NCBI RefSeq assembly: GCF_036046055.1
Contig: NZ_CP107939.1
Coordinates: forward strand, 372,001-436,000
Reading direction: 5' to 3'
DNA length: 64,000 bases
Source of the DNA: Nocardia sp. NBC_00403
GTDB lineage: Bacteria; Actinomycetota; Actinomycetes; Mycobacteriales; Mycobacteriaceae
Shown: piece after piece, positions 26,642 through 35,046 of the stretch
How the letters are laid out: each line of letters begins with the position of its first letter
Position numbering within the stretch: position 1 is the stretch's first letter
Notes under the pieces: model-generated
What the model was told of the DNA's origin: nothing
Seen by the model: only the letters and a program-made list of their open reading frames with translations
Databases searched by the model: none
Made by a program: the position numbers and the translations under genes

Positions 26642-27526
26642 ATGGACGTGCTGATCGGCCAGCTCTTCACCGGGCTGAGTCTGGGATCGATTCTGTTGCT
26701 CGCCGCGCTCGGCCTTTCGCTGACCTTCGGTCAGATGGGCGTGATCAACATGGCGCACGGCGAGTTCATCATGGCCGGCTGCTACACGACTTACGTTGTG
26801 CAGAAGGTTTTCTCGTCGGCCGGTGTCTCACTGATGGTGTCGCTGCTCATCGGATTCCTCGTCGGCGGCCTACTCGGCGCTGCGCTCGAAATGGGCCTGA
26901 TTCGCTGGATGTACGACCGGCCGCTGGACACCCTGCTCGTCACCTTCGGTGTCGGCTTGGTGCTGCAACAGCTGGCCCGCGACATCTTCGGCGCACCGGC
27001 CAAGAATGTGCTCGTCCCCGAATGGCTCGGCGGCGGCATCACCATCATGGGCGCGGTGGTGCCGAAGACACGCATCTTCATCCTGGTGCTCGCGGTCGTC
27101 GCGGTGACCACGCTGGCCACGGTGCTCAAGGCGACGCCGCTGGGCCGCCGCATCCGCGCGGTGGTGCAGAACCGCGGATTGGCCGAGACCAGCGGCGTTT
27201 CCAGTCGCGTCACCGATATCAGCACGTTCTTCATCGGCTCCGGCCTGGCCGGTGTCGCGGGTGTCGCACTCACCCTGATCGGTTCGACCAGCCCCACCAT
27301 CGGACAGAGCTATCTCATCGACGCGTTCCTCGTGGTGGTGATCGGCGGCCTCGGGCAGATCAAGGGCACCGTCATCGCGGCGTTCGCGCTCGGCCTGCTC
27401 AATTCCTACATCGAATACTCGACCACCGCATCCATCGCCAAGGTGATCGTCTTCGTCATCATCGTGATCTTCCTGCAGGTCCGGCCGCAGGGCCTGTTCA
27501 CGGTCCGGACAAGGAGTCTCGCATGA
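26642..27526 (+). CDS. urtB: Urea ABC transporter permease UrtB
   Basis: The 294-residue permease starts at ATG 26642 behind TAGGA. Its signatures are FGQMGVINMAHGEFIMAGCY near residue 30 and a C-terminal GGLGQIKGTVIAAF, both typical of UrtB in the LivH-like branched-chain family. It has about eight transmembrane helices. It shares ATGA with the start of urtC. The frame also opens upstream at 26585, but those residues are not protein-like. Confidence 0.95.
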   Translation: MDVLIGQLFTGLSLGSILLLAALGLSLTFGQMGVINMAHGEFIMAGCYTTYVVQKVFSSAGVSLMVSLLIGFLVGGLLGAALEMGLIRWMYDRPLDTLLVTFGVGLVLQQLARDIFGAPAKNVLVPEWLGGGITIMGAVVPKTRIFILVLAVVAVTTLATVLKATPLGRRIRAVVQNRGLAETSGVSSRVTDISTFFIGSGLAGVAGVALTLIGSTSPTIGQSYLIDAFLVVVIGGLGQIKGTVIAAFALGLLNSYIEYSTTASIAKVIVFVIIVIFLQVRPQGLFTVRTRSLA

Positions 27527-28686
27527 CCACACTTGTGCAACGGTGGCGCGCACACTCCTCGCTGACCACGCTCGGCGGGTTCGCGGTCGCCGCGATCCTC
27601 TTGTTCGCGGTCGCACCTGCCATGCTCAGCGACTTCCGGCTGAACCTGCTCGCCAAGTTCCTGTGCTTCGCCATCGTCGCGGCGGGCATCGGATTGGCCT
27701 GGGGCCGTGGCGGAATGCTCACCCTCGGTCAGGGCGTGTTCTTCGGCATCGGCGCCTACATCATGGCGATGCACCTGCAGATGGCCGACGCGGCCAGGCT
27801 GCACAACGACGTGCCGGAGTTCATGGAGATCGCGGGTATTCGCGAATTGCCCTCGTTCTGGCAGCCTTTCGCCTCGGGCCCGGTCGCGTTGATCGGCATT
27901 CTGGTACTGCCCGCGCTCGTTGCGGCGGCGCTCGGGTACGGCGTGTTCAAGCGCCGGGTCAAGGGCACCTACTTCGCCATCTTGAGCCAGGCGCTTGCCG
28001 CAGCGCTGGCCATCCTGCTCACCGGTCAGCAGAAGATCGGCGGCTTCACCGGCCTTTCGGACTTCCGCGCCTTCTTCGGGTTCAAGCTGTCGGATCCGAC
28101 CAACCGGCAGATGCTGTTCTTCATCGCGGCGGGCACGCTGCTCGTGGTCGTCGCGCTGGTCCGCCAGCTGATGCGCAGCCGCTACGGCGAACTGCTTGTG
28201 GCCGTGCGTGATCAGGAGGAGCGGGTGCGCTTCCTCGGCTACGACCCGGCCAACGTCAAAATCGTCGCCTATGTCGTCGCGGCCTTCTTCGCGGGCATCG
28301 CGGGCGCGCTGTTCACCCCCATCGTCGGCATCATCTCACCCGCCGATATCGGGGTGGTGCCCTCCATCGCCTTCATCATCGGCGTCGCGATCGGCGGCCG
28401 GACCACTCTGCTCGGGCCGGTGCTCGGCGCGATCGGCGTCGCGTGGGCGCAGACCGCGCTTTCGGAGGAATTCCCGTCCAGCTGGACCTACCTGCAGGGC
28501 GTGCTGTTCATCGTGGTCGTCGGGTTCATTCCGGCCGGTCTTGCCGGTGTGTGGCCCATGCTGAAGGGCGCGCTGGACAGCAGATTCCGCCGCACCGCGC
28601 CGACGTCGCCCGCCGCACCGGCTCTGGTCGCGGCGAGTACGGAACTACCGACATCGACGACGCAGGAGAAGGTGAAGTCGTGTTAA
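27523..28686 (+). CDS. urtC: Urea ABC transporter permease UrtC
   Basis: The 387-residue permease starts in the ATGA overlap with urtB. It has a LivM-like layout with GGMLTLGQGVFFGIGAYIM, YFAILSQALAAALAIL and a late GRTTLLGPVLGAIGVAWA. Together with UrtB it forms the urea channel. The C-terminus ends in a short hydrophilic tail (EKVKSC), and its TAA stop is followed immediately by the left boundary of the TnpB element. The insertion therefore lies just outside the reading frame and does not break urtC. Confidence 0.94.
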   Translation: MTTLVQRWRAHSSLTTLGGFAVAAILLFAVAPAMLSDFRLNLLAKFLCFAIVAAGIGLAWGRGGMLTLGQGVFFGIGAYIMAMHLQMADAARLHNDVPEFMEIAGIRELPSFWQPFASGPVALIGILVLPALVAAALGYGVFKRRVKGTYFAILSQALAAALAILLTGQQKIGGFTGLSDFRAFFGFKLSDPTNRQMLFFIAAGTLLVVVALVRQLMRSRYGELLVAVRDQEERVRFLGYDPANVKIVAYVVAAFFAGIAGALFTPIVGIISPADIGVVPSIAFIIGVAIGGRTTLLGPVLGAIGVAWAQTALSEEFPSSWTYLQGVLFIVVVGFIPAGLAGVWPMLKGALDSRFRRTAPTSPAAPALVAASTELPTSTTQEKVKSC

Positions 28687-28693
28687 CGCTTCC

Positions 28694-28709
28694 CCTGCCT
28701 GAAGGCAGG
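28694..28709 (-). ncRNA. Right-end hairpin, possible omega RNA 3' end
   Basis: CCTGCC and GGCAGG pair around a TGAA loop, giving a six-base stem just downstream of the tnpB stop on the minus strand. In TnpB elements the guide (omega) RNA is transcribed from the 3' part of tnpB through this right-end structure and ends in a guide copied from the flanking DNA. The guide here would be the complement of the urtC 3' end. The RNA itself is an inference. Confidence 0.35.
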
Positions 28710-28720
28710 AGATTTCCAGC

Positions 28721-29872
28721 TCAGACCGCAACCGAACCACCCACCCGAGGGAAGTGATCCACTTGTCTCATGTCGTCGACACTGATGTGGCCGCGTTCTG
28801 CCACAACCAGAACCACTCCGGCAGCGTTCCGATCCCGACCCGCGGTGTAACCGCAGTCGATGCATCGGAAAGTCCTCTCGCACAGTTCCAGTCGCTTGGT
28901 TCTCGCGAAACACCGACTGCACGTCATCGTCGTAAAGGCGGGCTGAACCAACACCACCTTCCGGCCAGCCCGCACACCACGCTCGACCAACTCCCGCTTC
29001 GCCCCACCAATCGCCGCATCCGCCGCTTTGCGCGCCATCGTGGACTTCGCCAGGAACTTCGGCCGGAAATCCTCCACCGCGATCAACGCATGATGAGCGA
29101 CAACACGTTTCGCCCACACCCGCGAATCATGCCGGGTTTGCCGCGCCGCTTTCTTGTGCAGCTTGGCAGCCTCGCGGGCGGCCCGCTTGTAGCCGCGCGA
29201 CTGTGGGCCACGTTTGCCGTTGTGCCGACGGGCCATGCGGCGTTGCGCTTTCGCGAGTTCCGCCGCGCACCGTTTCCGATGCCCCAGAAACGGCAGGTCG
29301 AACCGGGTGTCGGTGGTCGTGGCCGTGACGCTCACACCCCAGTCGATACCGACACCGCCCTCTACCGTCGGCACGGTTTCCACCTCACGCCGCACGACGA
29401 ACGAGGCATACCAATGCCCAGGACTGTCCCGGGTGATCCGGACAGACGTCGGATCCGACGGCAGTTCCCGCGACCACACGACCGGGATACTCACCCCTTT
29501 CGGGAGCAGCAGCCTGCCTGCACGGATAGTGAACCCGCGGACGGTGTACTCCAGCGACAGCAACGCCTTCTTACGTGGTTTGAACCTCGGGCGACCACGC
29601 CCTTTCACCGTGAACGAATGGTCGAGGGCTTGCGTATAGGTACGGAGGGTCTGCTGCTGGGCGACCTGCGACCCCTCCCGCAACCACGCGGTCCGGCCAC
29701 GCGCTTCGGTAAGCAACTTTCCGAGCTTGCCGAAGGTGGAACCTGCACCCGACTTCCGTTGATGCACAGCCTCATTCCACAGAAACCGGCACCGATGCCA
29801 CTCCGAGACCAGCGCCCGCTCTGCCTGCACGCCAGGGCGCAGTCGGTAGCTGTATCGCACTACCTCGGTCAC
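28721..29872 (-). CDS. tnpB: TnpB, RNA-guided nuclease of an IS200/IS605-like element
   Basis: From GTG 29872 the protein has 383 residues. It has the N-terminal helix-turn-helix region (VVRYSYRLRPGVQAE, EWHRCRFLWNEAV) and a RuvC-like catalytic core with the three acidic residues in order: Asp177 in GIDWGV, Glu267 in AVEDF and Asp347 in GRDRNAAG. The zinc ribbon has Cys318, Cys321, Cys337 and Cys340. All catalytic residues are intact, so it may be active. The gene is antisense to the urt operon. The frame is open further upstream, but the extension is not protein-like. Confidence 0.93.
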   Translation of the reverse strand: MTEVVRYSYRLRPGVQAERALVSEWHRCRFLWNEAVHQRKSGAGSTFGKLGKLLTEARGRTAWLREGSQVAQQQTLRTYTQALDHSFTVKGRGRPRFKPRKKALLSLEYTVRGFTIRAGRLLLPKGVSIPVVWSRELPSDPTSVRITRDSPGHWYASFVVRREVETVPTVEGGVGIDWGVSVTATTTDTRFDLPFLGHRKRCAAELAKAQRRMARRHNGKRGPQSRGYKRAAREAAKLHKKAARQTRHDSRVWAKRVVAHHALIAVEDFRPKFLAKSTMARKAADAAIGGAKRELVERGVRAGRKVVLVQPAFTTMTCSRCFARTKRLELCERTFRCIDCGYTAGRDRNAAGVVLVVAERGHISVDDMRQVDHFPRVGGSVAV

Positions 29873-29982
29873 ACCCAGCAATCTAACCGACACCACCGAC
29901 AAATCCTGGCGACCCAATCTCTGGAAGGAGGATGGCGCTTCCTTTCCCCCGCGAACGAAGGAGTATCCGCGCCAAACACCCG

Positions 29983-30828
29983 ATGACCGAGACAACACAC
30001 GAACCGAAGCTCGGCGGCAATGCCGGCATGTCGAGCGAGTACCTCGAAATCCGTGGCCTTTCGGTGAGTTTCGACGGCTTCAAGGCCGTCACGGACGTGG
30101 ATCTCACTGTGCTGCAAGGTGATCTGCGCTTCCTGATCGGGCCCAATGGCGCAGGCAAGACCACGCTCATCGACGCGATCACCGGGCTGGTGCCCGCCAC
30201 CGGGTCGGCGCAGAAGTCCGGCGTCGAACTGCTCGGCAAGAAGGTGCACCAGATCGCGCGCCTCGGCATCGGCCGAACCTTCCAGACGGCAAGCGTTTTC
30301 GAACAGCTCAGCGTCCTACAGAACCTAGATATCGCGGCGGGCGCGGGCCGCTCGGCGCTGACCATGCTGCGGCGGCGCACATCGGTGCTGCCGAGTATCG
30401 AAGAGGCGCTCGAGATCACCGGCCTCGGTGAGCTGCGCGACAAGCCTGCCGGTGTGCTCGCCCACGGACAGAAACAGTGGCTGGAGATCGGCATGCTGCT
30501 GGTGCAGAACGCTTCGGTGCTGCTGCTCGACGAACCGGTTGCCGGCATGAGCGCCGAAGAACGCGAGGAAACCGGAAACCTGTTGCGCCGCATCGGCGGC
30601 GAACGCATCGTCATCGTGGTCGAGCACGATATGGATTTCATGCGCGCTTTCGCCACCTCGGTGACGGTGCTCGCCGCGGGCAAAGTGCTCAGCGAAGGCA
30701 CGGTCGAGCAGGTGCAGGTCGATCCGAAGGTACAGGAGGTCTACCTCGGTACCGCGGCAGCCATCGGGCTGGACGGGGACATCGAAGAGAGCTCCACCGC
30801 AGCGAACAAGGAGGCCGCCGATGCTTGA
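29983..30828 (+). CDS. urtD: Urea ABC transporter ATPase UrtD
   Basis: The 281-residue ATPase starts at ATG 29983 with the family N-terminus. It has Walker A GPNGAGKTT, the UrtD-specific degenerate signature AHGQKQWLEIG and Walker B VLLLDEPVAGMS. The nearest ribosome binding site, GAAGGAG, lies about 18 bases upstream, farther than usual, perhaps because the TnpB element changed the leader. It couples ATP hydrolysis to urea uptake by UrtBC with UrtE. It overlaps urtE by eight bases. Confidence 0.94.
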   Translation: MTETTHEPKLGGNAGMSSEYLEIRGLSVSFDGFKAVTDVDLTVLQGDLRFLIGPNGAGKTTLIDAITGLVPATGSAQKSGVELLGKKVHQIARLGIGRTFQTASVFEQLSVLQNLDIAAGAGRSALTMLRRRTSVLPSIEEALEITGLGELRDKPAGVLAHGQKQWLEIGMLLVQNASVLLLDEPVAGMSAEEREETGNLLRRIGGERIVIVVEHDMDFMRAFATSVTVLAAGKVLSEGTVEQVQVDPKVQEVYLGTAAAIGLDGDIEESSTAANKEAADA

Positions 30829-31513
30829 GCTCGTCGATATCCACTCCGGCTACGGCCGGACCGAGGTGATCCACGGTGTTTCGGTGTCCGTCCCGGACGA
30901 CAGCGTCGTGGCGATCATGGGACACAACGGCGCGGGCAAGACCACCCTGCTGCGCACCGCCGTCGGCCTGATCGGTGCCAAATCGGGCCGCATCGAGTTC
31001 GACGGCGAGACGATCACCAAGATGTCACCGTCGCGCCGGGTGCGGCGCGGCATCGCGTATGTGCCGCAGGGACAACAGAGTTTCCCGCAGCTGACCACCG
31101 CGGAGAACCTCCAGGTGGTTGCCGACGGCCGCAAGCGCGGCAAGGCGCTGATCGACGAGTCGCTCGACCTGTTTCCGGCCCTGCGCGAGCTGCTGACTCG
31201 CAAGGCCGGCCTGCTCTCCGGCGGCCAGCGGCAACAGCTGGCGATCGCGCGGGCCCTGATCACCGAGCCGAAGCTGCTCATCCTGGACGAGCCGACCGAG
31301 GGTATCCAGCCGTCGGTGGTCGCCGAAATCGAGCGCACCATTATCGATCTCACCCGGCGCGGCGGATTGAGTGTGCTGCTCGTCGAACAGCACATCGGTT
31401 TCGCGCTGCAAGCCGCGCAGCACTACTACATCCTGCAATCCGGGCGCGTTGGCTCCGATGGCGCGGGCGGTGCGAGTGCGGAGACCGCGGTTCGCTCGGC
31501 GATGGCGATCTGA
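30821..31513 (+). CDS. urtE: Urea ABC transporter ATPase UrtE
   Basis: The 230-residue ATPase has Walker A GHNGAGKTT, signature LSGGQRQQLAIAR and Walker B LLILDEPTEGIQPS, typical of the UrtE/LivF group. Its ATG is inside the end of urtD, so the two are translationally coupled. It is the last transporter subunit. The GntR gene begins ten bases after its stop, which ties that regulator to the operon. Confidence 0.94.
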   Translation: MLELVDIHSGYGRTEVIHGVSVSVPDDSVVAIMGHNGAGKTTLLRTAVGLIGAKSGRIEFDGETITKMSPSRRVRRGIAYVPQGQQSFPQLTTAENLQVVADGRKRGKALIDESLDLFPALRELLTRKAGLLSGGQRQQLAIARALITEPKLLILDEPTEGIQPSVVAEIERTIIDLTRRGGLSVLLVEQHIGFALQAAQHYYILQSGRVGSDGAGGASAETAVRSAMAI

Positions 31514-31523
31514 GCTGGCCGCC

Positions 31524-32255
31524 ATGACGCGCAGGGGGCGAGTCCCACTGAGCGAGAGGGTGTATCACTCGCTGCGGCGAGACCTGGCCACGGGCGCGAT
31601 CGTGCCGACCGAACGGCTCGGCGAGGAGCGTCTCGCCGAGATCTACGGTGTGTCCCGAACCCCGGTACGGGAGGCGCTGGCCCGGTTGCAGGCCGACGGG
31701 CTCGTCGAGCGCCACAGCGACGGGCTGTACCCGTACCGGCCGCGCCTCGAAGAATTGGACAACCTGTACGAGCTGCGGATCGTGTTGGAAACCAGGGGGA
31801 TTCAGCGCATAATCGACGTCGCGCAGGCCGCCGAACGCGAGGCAAGCAGGTTCGACCCGGCACCCGCACACGATCTGGCACTGGTGCGTGCAGAACTCGA
31901 CACCTGGCGCCGGATGCTCGAGGATCCGCCCGCGCCGGGCCCGGCACTGGTTGCCGCCGACGAGCAGTTCCATACGACACTGCTTGCCGCGGCGGGCAAT
32001 ACGGCGCTGGCCGATGCGCTCACCGGTGTCTACGTCCGGGTACGCCCGGTCCGCACCTTGGATCTGCCGACCCCTGACCGCATTGCCACCATGACCGCCG
32101 AACACATCGCCATCGCCGAACAACTCCTGTCCGGCAACCCCGATCGAGCTCTCGGCACCCTCACCGCCCATATCGACAGTTCACGTGCTCACGTTCTTTC
32201 GCGTGCCCAGCAGGCCCTCGACCTGACCAAACTCGCTCGCGCCGTGCGTGATTGA
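31524..32255 (+). CDS. GntR-family regulator (FCD type) in the urt operon
   Basis: The 243-residue protein has a winged helix-turn-helix with the GntR pattern SERVYHSLRRDLATGAI and ERLAEIYGVSRTPVREALARLQADGLV, then an FCD helical ligand domain (YELRIVLETRGIQR, DEQFHTTLLAAAGN). It starts ten bases after urtE and is probably co-transcribed, an unusual partner for urea transport. In actinomycetes similar regulators sit beside urea-carboxylase or amide genes, so it may sense a nitrogen compound. The ligand is unknown. Confidence 0.9.
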   Translation: MTRRGRVPLSERVYHSLRRDLATGAIVPTERLGEERLAEIYGVSRTPVREALARLQADGLVERHSDGLYPYRPRLEELDNLYELRIVLETRGIQRIIDVAQAAEREASRFDPAPAHDLALVRAELDTWRRMLEDPPAPGPALVAADEQFHTTLLAAAGNTALADALTGVYVRVRPVRTLDLPTPDRIATMTAEHIAIAEQLLSGNPDRALGTLTAHIDSSRAHVLSRAQQALDLTKLARAVRD

Positions 32256-32289
32256 CGCTCGGCGAGCCGATCCGGTCGGACTCGAGTAA

Positions 32290-33177
32290 TCAGCAATCCG
32301 GCTGGAGGGGCCAGCATTCGACCGGATGATACGGCGGTGGTGCGGGTGTCGGGCTCGTCATCCCACTGCCCGGTTCGGGGTGCGCACGGCCGGAATCGTG
32401 CGCGATACCGCTGATGACTGCGCCGATGACAACGAAAATCCCGATGACCGCGAGGGCGAGGACAATCCAGGAGGCAATGCTCTGACGTCGCGTCGGCTCG
32501 CCGGGGATCGGCGCGACCCACGGCGGTCCGGCCTCCGGCAAGCCGATCGGGTTCGGGTCGGGAAGTACCGCGTCGAACCCGTCGGCGATGAGTTCGGCGC
32601 GTGAGGGGCCGTTGTCCACACCGAGTGCTCGGTAGGCGGCGAATACGCGGTCGGCGGTCCAGTTGCGCGGGCCCGCGGAGAAGCCTTCCAGGTAGATGCG
32701 CAGTTCGGTCGCGTCGCGAGCATTGGCGGCGAGGACGTCGATACCGGGGCGCAGGTTGGTGCGCGCCGGGCGCACCACAACGCCGTGAAACGGGACGAGC
32801 ACCACCGCACCGCACACATGGCCCGGGTCGAGCAGCGCCCGCTCCAGCCGGCTCTTCACCGCGTACACCGCGTGTTCCAGCTGGTCGGTCGGACTGACCA
32901 CGCCGTCGTCGTCCAAGTCGGCCCGCGCATCGCTGATCGTCCACGGCCCGTCGGCAGAGATATCGAGAATGCCGCTCTGGCGGCGCCGGAAGCCCCTGAC
33001 CTCGATCACCGTGATGCCGCGCGCGGTGAAGAGCACCGCGTCGACCTGCCGGGTTCCGTTGTCGCCCACATCCAGGTCGACCACCGCCAGGCACGTCGTC
33101 GGGAACACCCGCAAGGACTCGACGAACTCCTGTTCGGCCCCGGAAAGAGTCGCTCCGGTCTTGATCTTCACCAGCAT
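32290..33177 (-). CDS. NERD-domain membrane protein with an Arg in the ExK site
   Basis: The 295-residue protein has an N-terminal nuclease-related (NERD) domain: SGAEQEFVE, DVGDNGTRQVDAVLF and GITVIEVRGF. The NERD/PD-(D/E)xK core normally reads E-x-K at the end of the ITVIE strand; here it is Glu59-x-Arg61. A single transmembrane helix lies at about 234-258, followed by a short Pro-rich extracytoplasmic tail. It is convergent with the GntR gene. The function, possibly in DNA repair or defence, is not established. Confidence 0.85.
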   Translation of the reverse strand: MLVKIKTGATLSGAEQEFVESLRVFPTTCLAVVDLDVGDNGTRQVDAVLFTARGITVIEVRGFRRRQSGILDISADGPWTISDARADLDDDGVVSPTDQLEHAVYAVKSRLERALLDPGHVCGAVVLVPFHGVVVRPARTNLRPGIDVLAANARDATELRIYLEGFSAGPRNWTADRVFAAYRALGVDNGPSRAELIADGFDAVLPDPNPIGLPEAGPPWVAPIPGEPTRRQSIASWIVLALAVIGIFVVIGAVISGIAHDSGRAHPEPGSGMTSPTPAPPPYHPVECWPLQPDC

Positions 33178-33195
33178 TGCGTTTTCCTACCCGCC

Positions 33196-33408
33196 TCATT
33201 CGGATCGACGCGGTCCTCCCGCCGCACTGCCGCGCCGGTACTGATGATGACGCGCTACCACCCCGAAGGCCACCGAAAACCCGAGAGCGGCAAGAACAAC
33301 ACCGTGATCCAGACCGGCCGGTCGCCTTGTTGACCCGTATCGGACTTGCCCGCCCGGCTCACGGCACGGTGGACCGACACTTCGGAGCCCGGACTTTCCG
33401 GACCTCAC
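33196..33408 (-). CDS. Possible small membrane protein upstream of the NERD gene
   Basis: A 70-codon minus-strand frame from GTG 33408 ends 18 bases before the NERD start. Its second half has a plausible transmembrane helix (HGVVLAALGFSVAFGVV) followed by a basic tail. The first half is Arg/Pro-rich and not convincing, so the start may be later. It could be a short membrane protein of the same transcription unit or a chance frame. Confidence 0.3.
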   Translation of the reverse strand: MRSGKSGLRSVGPPCREPGGQVRYGSTRRPAGLDHGVVLAALGFSVAFGVVARHHQYRRGSAAGGPRRSE

Positions 33409-33525
33409 CGGCCCGGGAGGAACGCTTTAGTACGCTCGGGTCGGCCCGTCCCACCTCGGGCCCGCAATCAGGATCCCCGCAGCGCAGACGCGCTACCCGG
33501 AGATCGCGCAGGAGGAGGCGCAAGC

Positions 33526-34071
33526 ATGGTTTCAGCGTTGCAACCACGGGTTTCACCTGGTCGGCTCCGGGAGCTGGGTCCCATCAATTGGGTTGTCTGG
33601 CAAGCGCTCTCCCGCGCCGCGGGGACCGACGATGCCCATCTTTTCAGCACTCTCGGTCGCACCAAGGGCCTGTTCCGGGGTTGGCTGCACTACTCGGGCA
33701 AGCTCATGCCGGGCGGCAAGCTGCCGCGGCACGAGTCGGAACTCGTGATTCTGCGCGTCGCGCACCTGCGTGCTTGCGAATACGAGATGGACCACCACAT
33801 CCGCCTCGGCAAACGCGCCGGCGTCACGTTCGAAATTTTGGACCGTCTCCGCACCGGACCGTCCGCGCCCGAATGGTCGGACAAGCACCGCGCGCTGCTC
33901 TGCGCTGTCGACCAATTGGTGGAATCTCGCGATATCGACGATGCCGCCTGGTCGACCCTGGCCGAGCATTACGACGAGCGTCGTCTCATCGAAATCGTCC
34001 TGCTCGTCAACCAATACGAGGGCTTGGCCGCTACCATCACCGCCCTGCGCATCCAGCGCGACGCGGTATAG
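33526..34071 (+). CDS. Carboxymuconolactone decarboxylase-family protein
   Basis: The 181-residue protein starts at ATG 33526, behind a strong GGAGGAGG site. It carries the AhpD/CMD pattern in ESELVILRVAHLRACEYEMDHHIRL and a second helical half. The two-Cys motif of AhpD (CxxC) is not present; only one Cys sits in the pattern. The family includes gamma-carboxymuconolactone decarboxylases and many related proteins of unknown role. It stands alone between two minus-strand genes. Confidence 0.85.
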   Translation: MVSALQPRVSPGRLRELGPINWVVWQALSRAAGTDDAHLFSTLGRTKGLFRGWLHYSGKLMPGGKLPRHESELVILRVAHLRACEYEMDHHIRLGKRAGVTFEILDRLRTGPSAPEWSDKHRALLCAVDQLVESRDIDDAAWSTLAEHYDERRLIEIVLLVNQYEGLAATITALRIQRDAV

Positions 34072-34125
34072 CACAGCCGATCGGCCCGCTTTCGCCGGCG
34101 CCTGACGAGCGTACGGCGCTGTTGT

Positions 34126-34902
34126 TCAACGGCTTTCGATCAACGTCGCCAAACCGCCCAAGACCCGGGTCAGCCCGAATTCGTAGGCGTGGTCGGCGCT
34201 GTAGGCGGCGTCGTGGGCCCGGCCTGCGGCGGCGCCGATGCGGGCGGCGAGCGGGTAGCGGTCGGCGTCGAAGACCTGTGCCAGGACCGGTGCGGCCCGC
34301 GCCCACCATTCGAGGTCCGTCATGGCGCTGTCGGCCACCGCACGGGCGGTGTCGATGGCGATGCGGGCGACCGAGGTGACGAAGCCGAGCACGAAGGTGA
34401 GTGCGGCATCCATCTCGACGTCACCGAGGCCGAGGCCGTCGAAGGCCCGCAGTTCGTGGTCGTACTTGGCGGCGAGACCGGGGCCGAGCGGCGGACGAGT
34501 AGTGGGCAAGTAGGCCACCCACGGATGCCGGGCGAGCAGCGCACGGTTCTCCGCAGCGATCGTGGTCACCCGGTCACGCCAGGGCAGGTCGGTCAGATCC
34601 GTGCGCGACATCTCGCCATAGACCGTGTCCAGCATCAGGTCGATCAGCTCCGCCTTGCCGGGCACATAGGTGTAGGTGGCCATCGGCGTGCGGCCGAGCC
34701 GGTTGGCGACGGCGCGCATGGTGAGTGCGCCGATCCCGTCCGCGTCGGCAATCGCGATGGCCGCGGCAACCACGGCGTCGACGCTGCTGCGCTGCTTCGG
34801 TCCACGCACCGCGCCCTGGTCTCCGGGCACGCGCCAGAGCAACTCCAGAGTTCGCACGGGATCGCCCGCGCCGCTGCGTTCCTTCGGCTGCTTGTCCGCC
34901 AC
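34126..34902 (-). CDS. TetR-family regulator
   Basis: From GTG 34902 (behind GAGGAGAAGG) the product has 258 residues. A TetR helix-turn-helix spans AAIAIADADGIGALTMRAVANRLGR and a TetR_C_1-like domain follows, with WVAYLPTTRPPLGPG and a closing FGLTRVLGGL. It is divergent from the VOC protein gene at 35047. The AT-rich intergenic region contains an inverted repeat at 34997-35011, probably its operator. The ligand is unknown. Confidence 0.88.
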   Translation of the reverse strand: MADKQPKERSGAGDPVRTLELLWRVPGDQGAVRGPKQRSSVDAVVAAAIAIADADGIGALTMRAVANRLGRTPMATYTYVPGKAELIDLMLDTVYGEMSRTDLTDLPWRDRVTTIAAENRALLARHPWVAYLPTTRPPLGPGLAAKYDHELRAFDGLGLGDVEMDAALTFVLGFVTSVARIAIDTARAVADSAMTDLEWWARAAPVLAQVFDADRYPLAARIGAAAGRAHDAAYSADHAYEFGLTRVLGGLATLIESR

Positions 34903-34996
34903 ACCTTCTCCTCGGTCGTGCGGCCCCACCGCCCGAGCTCACGATGGTATCGACGTGACGTAGATCATAGTGCAGCACGGCGTAGATCTCTCTACA

Positions 34997-35011
34997 AAGT
35001 ATAGCGTACTT
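34997..35011. promoter_or_regulatory. Short inverted repeat in the TetR/VOC intergenic region
   Basis: AAGTA and TACTT flank a five-base centre (TAGCG) about 36 bases before the VOC start, inside an AT-rich stretch. It may be a TetR operator. Confidence 0.3.
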
Positions 35012-35046
35012 AGTATAGAGATTGAGTGCAGTCCAGAGGAGAGCCC

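Larger units (their letters stand above)
28687..29942 (-). mobile_element. TnpB-only IS200/IS605-like element inserted between urtC and urtD
   Basis: A minus-strand tnpB gene (28721-29872) is the only gene in the element; no TnpA gene accompanies it. The heptamer CGCTTCC occurs at both edges (28687-28693 and 29936-29942). Removing one copy and the intervening DNA gives a normal urtC stop, a short spacer with a GAAGGAG ribosome binding site and urtD. A hairpin (CCTGCC-TGAA-GGCAGG, 28694-28709) sits just inside the edge next to the tnpB 3' end, as in the right ends of IS605-group elements. The exact boundaries, and whether the heptamer is a duplication or coincidence, are uncertain. Confidence 0.75.

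Noticed and set aside
30850..31395. Minus-strand frame opposite urtE
   Set aside because: No domain or ribosome binding site; shadow of urtE.
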